From: Fimenecus sp052273845
GTDB taxonomy: Bacteria; Bacillota; Clostridia; Oscillospirales; Acutalibacteraceae
Direction of reading: 5' to 3'
DNA: 18,516 nt
Assembly (NCBI GenBank): GCA_052273845.1
Contig: DAVZHM010000034.1
Location: 1-18,516 of the forward strand
Shown: piece by piece, positions 12,730 to 18,516 of the stretch
Layout: each line of letters begins with the position of its first letter
Numbering within the stretch: position 1 is the stretch's first letter
Made by a program: the position numbers and the translations under genes
Notes under the pieces: model-generated
What the model was told of the DNA's origin: nothing
Databases searched by the model: none
Seen by the model: the letters and a program-made list of their open reading frames with translations, nothing else

Positions 12730-13320
12730 TTAAACTTGATAACTTTCCATAAATCGGTTGATTTCTTCTTCACAATCCCGCATAGCAAGGATTGTTTTTT
12801 CAAGCAAATCGTCCAATTTCCACCCGAGATATTCCGCACCGGTGCGAATAACATCACGGGAACAACCTGCTGCAAATTTTTTATCCTTAAACTTCTTTTT
12901 CAGACTTTTCAGTTCCATATCAGAAACGCTTTTAGACGGACGCATTAAAGCCGCCGACCAAATCAGTCCCGTCAATTCATCGGTTGCAAACAGAACCTTT
13001 TCCATTTCGTGCTTCGGTTCTAAATCCACACAAATACCGTAGCCGTGGGAACATACAGCATAAATCATATCGTCGCCCACGCCGCCGTTTTTGAGCAGTT
13101 CCGGCGCTTTCTTACAGTGCTCATCGGGATACAGTTCAAAATCAATATCATGCAAAAGCCCGACGATGCCCCAATATTCTTCGTCATCAGCATATCCGAG
13201 TTCTTTTGCATACCAACGCATAACCCCTTCCACGGTCAGCGCGTGCTGAATGTGGAACGGTTCTTTATTATATTTTTTCAAAAGCGCAAACGCTTCATCT
13301 CCGGTTACATTGCTTTGCAT
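12730..13320 (-). CDS. HD-domain hydrolase
   Basis: 196 residues covering one HD domain: H26 (IQHA), the HD pair H57-D58 (LLHDIDFE), H68, H92 (CSHGYG) and D114 (FATDELTG). These are the metal ligands of HD phosphohydrolases, so a metal-dependent phosphate-ester hydrolase is expected; the closest relatives I recall are annotated as predicted HDIG-type hydrolases without known substrate. ATG 13320 has AAAGGTGAT close by. The gene sits 10 bases after recR and 25 before smpB, so it is probably part of the dnaX-recR transcript. Its presence at this position is not part of the widely conserved gene order. Confidence 0.85.
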   Translation of the reverse strand: MQSNVTGDEAFALLKKYNKEPFHIQHALTVEGVMRWYAKELGYADDEEYWGIVGLLHDIDFELYPDEHCKKAPELLKNGGVGDDMIYAVCSHGYGICVDLEPKHEMEKVLFATDELTGLIWSAALMRPSKSVSDMELKSLKKKFKDKKFAAGCSRDVIRTGAEYLGWKLDDLLEKTILAMRDCEEEINRFMESYQV

Positions 13321-13330
13321 AAAATCACCT

Positions 13331-13930
13331 TTATAACAAACTCCTGCCTTGTAACGCGCGGGAAAGCGTTACTTCGTCGGCGTATTCCAAGTCCGCGCCG
13401 ACGGGCACGCCGTAAGCAAGGCGCGTCACCTTAATTCCCAACGGTTTGAGCAGTCTGCCGATATACATCGCGGTTGCCTCGCCCTCTACGGTGGGGTTGG
13501 TCGCCATAATGACTTCGTTCACGGTATCGTCCTGCAAGCGGGCAAGAAGTTCCTTGACCGTCAAATCTTCGGGCCCCACACCGTTCATCGGCGAAATTGC
13601 GCCGTGCAGAACATGGTAAAGTCCTTTGTATTCGTGGGTGCGCTCGAACGCAATCACATCACGCGGATTTTCCACCACGCAAACGGTGCTTTTGTCGCGC
13701 GCCTCGTTTTGACAAATCGGGCAGATTTCCGCTTCGGTCAAATTACGGCAAATGGCGCACTGATGAATGTTATCGTGCGCACGGACAATCGCCGAAGAAA
13801 GCGCGTGTGCTTCTTCCTCGGTGAGCCCGAGCACATAAAATGCCATTCGTTCGGCGGATTTGGTGCCGACAGAAGGCATTTTCCGAAATTCGTCAATCAG
13901 TTCTTCTAAAATCGGAATGGAATACCCCAT
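13331..13930 (-). CDS. recR: Recombination mediator RecR
   Basis: 199 residues. The N-terminal helix-hairpin-helix holds KMPSVGTKSAERMA (17-30), the zinc finger is C58, C61, C70, C73, and the Toprim domain starts at VVENPRDVIAFE (85-96) with NPTVEGEATAMYI further on. RecR, with RecO and RecF, helps load RecA onto gapped DNA. The start codon overlaps the stop codon of ebfC by one base (TAATG on the minus strand), implying translational coupling. The order dnaX-ebfC-recR is conserved in Firmicutes. Confidence 0.97.
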   Translation of the reverse strand: MGYSIPILEELIDEFRKMPSVGTKSAERMAFYVLGLTEEEAHALSSAIVRAHDNIHQCAICRNLTEAEICPICQNEARDKSTVCVVENPRDVIAFERTHEYKGLYHVLHGAISPMNGVGPEDLTVKELLARLQDDTVNEVIMATNPTVEGEATAMYIGRLLKPLGIKVTRLAYGVPVGADLEYADEVTLSRALQGRSLL

Positions 13931-14277
13931 TAAAACAGCCCACCCATGCCGGGCATACCCTGCAAGCCGCCGGTGATTTTGCCCATTTCGCGTTCAGCGG
14001 TTTCATCGGCTTTGCGCATAGCTTCATTGAGCGCCGCCAACAGCAAATCCTCCAACATATCCGGTTCTTCGGGGTCCATTACTTCGGGTTTGATGTGAAT
14101 TGCCTTGATTTCGTGCGAACCGTTCACGGTAACATCTACCGCGCCGCCGCCTGCAGATGCAGAATACTCTGCCACGGCAAGTTCTGCCTGTACGGCTTCC
14201 ATATTTGCCTGCATTTCCTGCAATTTTTTCATCATATTGCCGCCTGTGGGGCCTTGGTTGGGAATTCTTGCTTTCAT
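13930..14277 (-). CDS. ebfC: Nucleoid-associated protein, YbaB/EbfC family
   Basis: 115 residues, slightly longer than most family members through an N-terminal extension (MKARIPNQGPTGG) before the standard MMKKLQEMQ start. The core contains the coiled-coil helix QEMQANMEAVQAEL (20-33), the AGGGAVDVTVNG strand (42-53) and the IKPEVMDPEEPDMLEDLLLAALNEA segment. The C-terminus is Gly/Met-rich (GLQGMPGMGGLF), as usual. It forms a dimer that binds DNA with low specificity. ATG 14277 has GAGGAG upstream; the internal ATG at residue 15 has no better signal. Confidence 0.94.
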   Translation of the reverse strand: MKARIPNQGPTGGNMMKKLQEMQANMEAVQAELAVAEYSASAGGGAVDVTVNGSHEIKAIHIKPEVMDPEEPDMLEDLLLAALNEAMRKADETAEREMGKITGGLQGMPGMGGLF

Positions 14278-14313
14278 TTTGTATACTCCTCTTTTTGCGT
14301 TTTTATGTTTCTT

Positions 14314-16008
14314 TTATTGTTGGTCCACCACCTGCACGCCGAGTGTTTGCGCACGGCTTAACAAATCGGCAAGCGGGTCTTTTTTCGGTTCTTCTTTTGC
14401 GGGTGCGCCCTGTGCGGATTGGGTATGATTGAATATGCCCAATTTGTATTTTACGCCCGTCACATCATACACCGCGCGGACAATACAGTTGGCGTGCGAA
14501 CCCGTCTGCAAAAACCGCTCCAAAAGCGGGTTGTCGGTTTTAATCAGCAAATACTCCCCGCGCACCACCGCTGTGGAATTCGCCATATGCGGCACCAACG
14601 GACGGTCAATCGCGGAAAGGCGTTCAAGTGCTTCCGCCCATTTTGTAAATTCGGTTTCCGCTTGCGTTGACGCGCTTTCCGTCGGTGCGAGTGCCGGCGC
14701 CGTTTTTTCGGCGGTCGGCTGCGGTGCGGGTTCGGGTTTTGCCGATTGTTCTATCGGTTTTTCCACCTGTGCCGCGGATTTTTCGGTTTCGGGGGCAGGT
14801 GTTTTTGCAGGACTTTTCAGATTTTCCGTAAAGTTGTTCGGCTTTACGGGCACTTGGAAAGCCCCTGTGTCCATTCGGCGTTCCAACTCTGCAATGCGGG
14901 AAACGAGCGCGCCGTAATCCGCATCCAACTGCGGGTCGGCAAGACGCAAAAGTGCCATTTCCACCGTGGCTCTGCCGTTTGCGCCCGCTTTCAGGCGGAC
15001 GGCGGTTTCGTTTAAAATATCCATTGCCGCCAAAATGCGCGCAAGTGTAAAGTTCTGCGCCTGCACAGAGATTTTTTCGAGTTCCGCCTGCGGGCAGATG
15101 ATTAAATCTTTATAATTCGGCACACTGCGTGCAAGCATCATATTGCGAAAATGGGAAAGCAGGTCAGCAACCAGCCGTTCCATATTGCAGGCGTTGTTAT
15201 ACAAATCGTTTAAAAGCGTCAGCGTTTTGGCGCTGTCGCGCGCACAGACGGCATCGGTCAGCGAGAACAGATATTCGCGTCCCGCAAGCCCCGCCGCGTC
15301 GCTGACCACCGCTTCGGTAATTTCCGCGCCGTAGGCGGCACAGCGGTCCAAAAGCGAAAGTGCGTCGCGCATGGCGCCGTCCGAAATGCGGGCAATGAGC
15401 ATGGCGCCGTCCGCACGCAAGGCAATATTTTCTTCGTTTGCAACATATTGCAATCTCGCGGCAATGTCCTGCGGTTCAATCCGTTTGAAATCGAAACGCT
15501 GACAGCGTGAGAGAATGGTCGAAGGCAATTTGTGCACTTCGGTGGTTGCCAAAATGAATTTGACATGCTCGGGCGGTTCTTCAAGCGTTTTTAAAAGCGC
15601 ATTAAACGCGCCCGTGGAAAGCATATGCACTTCGTCGATGATATACACGCGGTATTTTGCGGCGGTGGGCGTGTAATTCGCCTCTTCGCGCAAATCGCGG
15701 ATATTGTCCACCCCGTTGTTGGAAGCGGCGTCGATTTCAATAACATCGAGCACCGAGCCGTTGTCAATCCCGCGGCAGATTTCGCATTCGTTGCAAGGAT
15801 TCCCGTCTACGGGATGCAAACAGTTGACCGCCTTGGCGAGAATTTTTGCGCAGGAGGTTTTGCCTGTACCGCGCGAGCCCGTGAACAAATAGGCGTGTGA
15901 AAGCCGACCGCTTTTGACCGCCCCCGAAAGTGAAGCGGTAACGTGCGGCTGCCCGACCACATCCGCAAAAGTCTGCGGACGCCATTTGCGGTAAAGCACC
16001 TGATACAT
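14314..16008 (-). CDS. dnaX: DNA polymerase III subunit gamma/tau
   Basis: 564 residues, matching the Bacillus protein in length. AAA+ domain: Walker A GSRGTGKT (44-51), zinc-binding cysteines C63, C72, C75, C78, Walker B DEVH (125-128), sensor 1 LATTE (153-157) and the arginine finger in SRC (R168). A Pro/Ala/Glu-rich linker (about 395-450) joins the clamp-loader domains to a C-terminal domain that should contact the polymerase. The protein is the motor of the clamp loader. ATG 16008 has GGGAGGT. The gene follows SRP RNA by about 40 bases; no separate promoter is obvious, so it may depend on read-through from the SRP RNA promoter. Confidence 0.97.
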   Translation of the reverse strand: MYQVLYRKWRPQTFADVVGQPHVTASLSGAVKSGRLSHAYLFTGSRGTGKTSCAKILAKAVNCLHPVDGNPCNECEICRGIDNGSVLDVIEIDAASNNGVDNIRDLREEANYTPTAAKYRVYIIDEVHMLSTGAFNALLKTLEEPPEHVKFILATTEVHKLPSTILSRCQRFDFKRIEPQDIAARLQYVANEENIALRADGAMLIARISDGAMRDALSLLDRCAAYGAEITEAVVSDAAGLAGREYLFSLTDAVCARDSAKTLTLLNDLYNNACNMERLVADLLSHFRNMMLARSVPNYKDLIICPQAELEKISVQAQNFTLARILAAMDILNETAVRLKAGANGRATVEMALLRLADPQLDADYGALVSRIAELERRMDTGAFQVPVKPNNFTENLKSPAKTPAPETEKSAAQVEKPIEQSAKPEPAPQPTAEKTAPALAPTESASTQAETEFTKWAEALERLSAIDRPLVPHMANSTAVVRGEYLLIKTDNPLLERFLQTGSHANCIVRAVYDVTGVKYKLGIFNHTQSAQGAPAKEEPKKDPLADLLSRAQTLGVQVVDQQ

Positions 16009-16048
16009 CGAAAAACCTCCCTATATTGAAATCAGCCCATAAAAAATA

Positions 16049-16183
16049 CCTTAACTCGGTCATGCACCGTGCAGGCGAGCTGCGGCGCACAGGCTGACCG
16101 CTTAATGCTGCTCGGTTCCCCGCCTGACATGGTTCACGGAGCGCTGTCGCACAGGACCCACACGGCACACGACCCAATTAAGG
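16049..16183 (-). ncRNA. ffs: Signal recognition particle RNA, small (4.5S-like) type
   Basis: The apical domain is recognisable on the minus strand from ATGTCAGGCGGGGAACCGAG followed by CAGCATTAAGC, the Ffh-binding internal loops and tetraloop region. The two ends pair: CCTTAATTGGGTCGTG (from 16183) with CATGACCGAGTTAAGG (to 16049). About 135 bases is too short for the Alu-domain form found in Bacillus. TATTTTTTA after the closing stem gives a weak terminator. SRP RNA with Ffh targets membrane and secreted proteins. The place directly upstream of dnaX is conserved in Firmicutes. Ends are approximate. Confidence 0.93.
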
Positions 16184-16190
16184 TAGAATT

Positions 16191-16219
16191 ATTATACTAT
16201 GAATTTTTCCCGATTGCAA
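16191..16219 (-). promoter_or_regulatory. SRP RNA promoter
   Basis: Minus strand TTGCAA (16214-16219), 17 bases, consensus TATAAT (16191-16196). The start site would be about 16184, exactly at the paired 5' end of the RNA. Confidence 0.85.
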
Positions 16220-16321
16220 GAGAAATTATTACATATTTTCGTCCTTTATAAAGCACAGGCGCCGCTTTTCGTTTGGATGTGACAAATTTGTATAAATTTT
16301 AAAAAAGTCTTTTCGTCCCCC

Positions 16322-16350
16322 TTGATTTTTGAAATTGTATTCTGTATAAT
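16322..16350 (+). promoter_or_regulatory. Promoter of the DUF1846 gene
   Basis: TTGATT (16322-16327), 17 bases, consensus TATAAT (16345-16350). The expected start is about 16357, giving a leader of about 100 bases before the DUF1846 start codon. Confidence 0.75.
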
Positions 16351-16380
16351 AAATTGTGTCACACTTCGGCGTTGTGGTGG

Positions 16381-16405
16381 AAGCACACCGACGAGGTGTG
16401 TTTTT
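16381..16405 (+). terminator. Terminator inside the DUF1846 leader (possible attenuator)
   Basis: CACACC (16384-16389), loop GACGA, GGTGTG (16395-16400), flanked by AAG and a run of five T. It lies between promoter and gene, only about 30 bases after the expected start site, so most transcripts might stop here unless something prevents the hairpin. An upstream GGTG (16376-16379) could pair with CACC (16386-16389) as a weak alternative structure. Confidence 0.55.
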
Positions 16406-16457
16406 GTATTTTAGAGGTATTTATATTTAAGAATCAACTGTGCAGGAGAATGAAAAA

Positions 16458-17939
16458 GTGAAAATCGGTTTTGACAATGACAAGTATTTGAAAACGCAAT
16501 CCGCCCGTATTCGCGAACGCATTGAGTCGTTCGGCGGTAAACTGTATTTGGAATTCGGCGGCAAAATTTTTGACGATTACCACGCTTCGCGCGTGCTGCC
16601 CGGCTTTTTGCCCGACAGCAAAATGAAAATGTTGTTAGAGTTGCGCGATGAGGCCGAAATCATCATCGCCATTTGCGCCAATGATATTGAAAAAAGCAAG
16701 GTGCGCGGCGACATCGGCATTACCTATGACCAAGACATTCTTCGCTTGATTGATATATACACCTCTTTCGGGCTTTCGGTTTGCGGCGTGGTGATGACGC
16801 AGTTTGCCGCACAGCAAAGTGCCGTAAAATTCGAGGAAAAGCTCAAGAAACTCGGCGTGCGCGTTTACAGACATTATGTGATTGAGGGCTACCCTGCGAA
16901 TATTCCGCTGATTGTCAGCGACGAGGGGTTCGGCAAAAACGATTATATTGAAACCACGCGTTCCTTAATCGTGGTAACCGCCCCGGGCCCGGGCAGCGGT
17001 AAAATGGCAGTTTGCCTTTCGCAACTGTATCACGAGCACAAACGCGGCGTGCAGGCAGGCTACGCCAAATTCGAGACCTTCCCGATTTGGAATTTGCCTT
17101 TAAAGCACCCGGTTAACCTTGCATATGAAGCGGCAACCACCGATTTGAACGATGTCAATATGATTGACCCGTTCCATTTGGAAGCCTACGGTGAAACCAC
17201 CGTCAACTACAACCGCGATATTGAGATTTTCCCCGTGCTCAACACCATTTTTGAGCGCATTTTCGGGCAGTCACCCTATAAATCCCCCACCGATATGGGC
17301 GTGAATATGGCGGGTAACTGCATTGTGGACGATGCGGTTTGCTGTGAAGCCTCCAAGCAAGAGGTCATTCGCCGCTACTACAAAGCGCTTGTCGCCGCGA
17401 AAAACGGTGAAGCGGTGCAAAACGAAATCTTTTCGTTGGAACTTTTGATGAAACAATTGGGCGTTACGGTCGAAGCGCGCCGCTGTGTGCAACCTGCTCT
17501 TGCGGCAGCAGAAGAAACCGGACAACCCGCCGCGACAATGGAACTGCCGAACGGCGAAATCGTTACAGGCAAAACGAGCAATTTGTTGGGGGCTTCCTCG
17601 GCGCTGATTCTCAACGCTTTAAAATCGCTCGCAAATATCCGTTCGGACATCGATTTGGTTTCGCCCGTGGTCATTGAGCCGATTCAGGATTTGAAAATCA
17701 ACCATTTGGGCAACAAAAATCCGCGTTTGCACACCGATGAGGTGCTTTTGGCACTTTCCATTTCGGCGGCGACCAATCCGACTGCGGAAAAAGCCATGCA
17801 GGCGTTGTCCCTTCTGCGCGGTTGCGAAATGCACTCCACCGTAATTTTGGCAGATGTGGATATGCACACATTTTCCAAACTCGGGGTGCATGTCACCAAC
17901 GAACCGATGCGAGAAACCAAATCGTTGTATCACAAATAA
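16458..17939 (+). CDS. DUF1846 / UPF0371 family protein
   Basis: 493 residues from GTG 16458. This start gives the family N-terminus MKIGFDNDKYLKTQSARIRE and has AGGAGA eight bases upstream; the in-frame GTG at 16440 would precede that SD. Family landmarks include GGKLYLEFGGKIFDDYHASR, TAPGPGSGKMAVCLSQLYHE and KSPTDMGVNMAGNCIVDD. No membrane segment is seen. Members are cytoplasmic proteins of unknown biochemical function, some with solved structures from structural genomics. The GPGSGKM segment resembles a P-loop but lacks the Ser/Thr after Lys. It has its own promoter with a terminator-bearing leader and is followed after 70 bases by pyrG. Confidence 0.93.
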   Translation: MKIGFDNDKYLKTQSARIRERIESFGGKLYLEFGGKIFDDYHASRVLPGFLPDSKMKMLLELRDEAEIIIAICANDIEKSKVRGDIGITYDQDILRLIDIYTSFGLSVCGVVMTQFAAQQSAVKFEEKLKKLGVRVYRHYVIEGYPANIPLIVSDEGFGKNDYIETTRSLIVVTAPGPGSGKMAVCLSQLYHEHKRGVQAGYAKFETFPIWNLPLKHPVNLAYEAATTDLNDVNMIDPFHLEAYGETTVNYNRDIEIFPVLNTIFERIFGQSPYKSPTDMGVNMAGNCIVDDAVCCEASKQEVIRRYYKALVAAKNGEAVQNEIFSLELLMKQLGVTVEARRCVQPALAAAEETGQPAATMELPNGEIVTGKTSNLLGASSALILNALKSLANIRSDIDLVSPVVIEPIQDLKINHLGNKNPRLHTDEVLLALSISAATNPTAEKAMQALSLLRGCEMHSTVILADVDMHTFSKLGVHVTNEPMRETKSLYHK

Positions 17940-18009
17940 GAAAAATATTATGCAATATTAAAATGAAACGGGAAATTCACTGCAGAATTCTGCAAAAGGG
18001 GACTTTTTT

Positions 18010-18516
18010 ATGGCAGCAAAGTACATTTTCGTAACCGGCGGCGTAGTTTCGGGCCTTGGCAAAGGCATTACCGCCGCTTCGCTCGGCAGACTTTTGAAAG
18101 ACAGAGGTCTTTGTGTGACGGTCATCAAACTTGACCCGTATTTGAACATTGACCCCGGCACAATGAACCCCATTCAGCACGGCGAGGTTTTTGTGACCGA
18201 TGACGGCGCCGAAACCGACCTTGACCTTGGGCATTATGAGCGCTTTATTGATGTCAGCCTCACCAAAAACAGTTCGTGCACCTCGGGCAGCGTGTATTAC
18301 AATGTGCTCTCGAACGAACGCAAGGGTGTTTACGGCGGGCAAACCATTCAGATTATTCCGCACATCACCAACGAAATCAAACGCCGCATTGCCTTAAACG
18401 AGGTGGAGGGTGTGGATGTGGTGTTGGTCGAAATCGGCGGCACCGTAGGCGACATTGAAAGCCAGCCGTTTTTGGAGGCAATTCGCCAATTCGCACAAGA
18501 CCGCCCCGGGCAATGT
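18010..18516 (+). CDS. pyrG: CTP synthase (3' partial)
   Basis: The first 169 residues are present and the frame runs off the right edge. The synthase domain shows TGGVVSGLGKGITAASLGRL (9-28) with its P-loop, KLDPYLNIDPGTMNPIQHGE (40-59), DDGAETDLDLGHYERF (64-79) with the Mg-binding D72, and VEIGGTVGDIES (140-151) with E141. The enzyme makes CTP from UTP, ATP and glutamine; the glutaminase domain must lie beyond the window. ATG 18010 has AAGGGG nine bases upstream. The 70-base gap from DUF1846 contains a perfect palindrome TGCAGAATTCTGCA (17981-17994) but no GGGC-type start with an attenuator of the kind that regulates Bacillus pyrG. Confidence 0.97.
   Translation, partial: MAAKYIFVTGGVVSGLGKGITAASLGRLLKDRGLCVTVIKLDPYLNIDPGTMNPIQHGEVFVTDDGAETDLDLGHYERFIDVSLTKNSSCTSGSVYYNVLSNERKGVYGGQTIQIIPHITNEIKRRIALNEVEGVDVVLVEIGGTVGDIESQPFLEAIRQFAQDRPGQC

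Noticed and set aside
14703..14708. Six-A run in dnaX (minus strand, GAA AAA ACG) as a programmed frameshift site like that making gamma in E. coli
   Set aside because: The phase is wrong for a -1 slippery heptamer (it splits AA-AAA-AC), six A is short for transcriptional slippage, and I see no supporting stem-loop.
16363..16437. Short leader peptide from tandem GTG codons across the leader terminator
   Set aside because: No SD precedes it, and the encoded peptide is simply the translation of the hairpin sequence.
17981..17994. Perfect palindrome TGCAGAATTCTGCA before pyrG as a terminator or operator
   Set aside because: The stem is only five base pairs with an AATT loop and no T run directly after; no regulator is linked to it. 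Kept only as a remark in the pyrG entry.
1..18516. CRISPR array, toxin-antitoxin operon, prophage or full insertion sequence
   Set aside because: No repeat-spacer pattern, no transposase, integrase or phage structural genes were seen; the only mobile-like sequence is the 123-bp element at 11468-11590.

Overview
The window looks like a chromosomal segment of an endospore-forming, Gram-positive Clostridia member, probably Oscillospirales/Ruminococcaceae-like. The reasons are a spoVAE gene, the Firmicutes order SRP RNA-dnaX-ebfC-recR, an adjacent smpB-ssrA pair, SD sequences of the GGAGG/GGTGAT type, sigma-A promoters close to consensus, and two secreted proteins with dockerin-type calcium-binding repeats as in cellulosome or amylosome builders. 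Taxonomy is inference from gene content only.

Layout. 2-1571: end of an ABC importer (permease plus ATPase) of the tryptophan/tyrosine-type uptake family, closed by a strong terminator. 1577-2364: an AT-rich two-gene module (divergent XRE repressor and DUF2493/SLOG protein) bracketed by two near-identical 51-bp terminator copies. 2361-2600: gene-free stretch with three hairpin repeats, then a promoter. 2639-5625: probable operon yhaM (exoribonuclease), DUF2804 protein, prmA. 5748-5927: a small membrane-anchored Cys-containing protein with its own promoter and terminator. 5976-6329 (minus): a lone spoVAE. 6423-7289: aldo/keto reductase. 7359-9096 (minus): a secreted transglutaminase-like dockerin protein whose signal peptide is out of frame, and a 60-residue secreted peptide carrying a single dockerin repeat, the latter directly behind nrdR (9112-9567). 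9646-10428 (minus): sugar-phosphate isomerase/epimerase-type TIM barrel. 10514-10801: unknown two-TM protein. 11024-11385: secG and tRNA-Lys.

11385-12178: between tRNA-Lys and the convergent tmRNA lies a short region with a 123-bp MITE-like element (18-bp perfect terminal inverted repeats, flanking TA) that seems to have split a small membrane-protein gene. 11825-16008 (minus): tmRNA, smpB, an HD-domain hydrolase, recR, ebfC and dnaX, headed by SRP RNA (16049-16183), so ribosome rescue, recombination and replication functions lie together. 16322-18516 (plus): a promoter with a short terminator-containing leader, a DUF1846 protein, and the start of pyrG, cut by the window edge.

Most of the window is housekeeping. 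The parts deserving attention are the terminator-flanked XRE-SLOG module, the MITE-like insertion, the frameshifted dockerin protein, the half-dockerin peptide, the isolated spoVAE and the terminator-containing leader before DUF1846.
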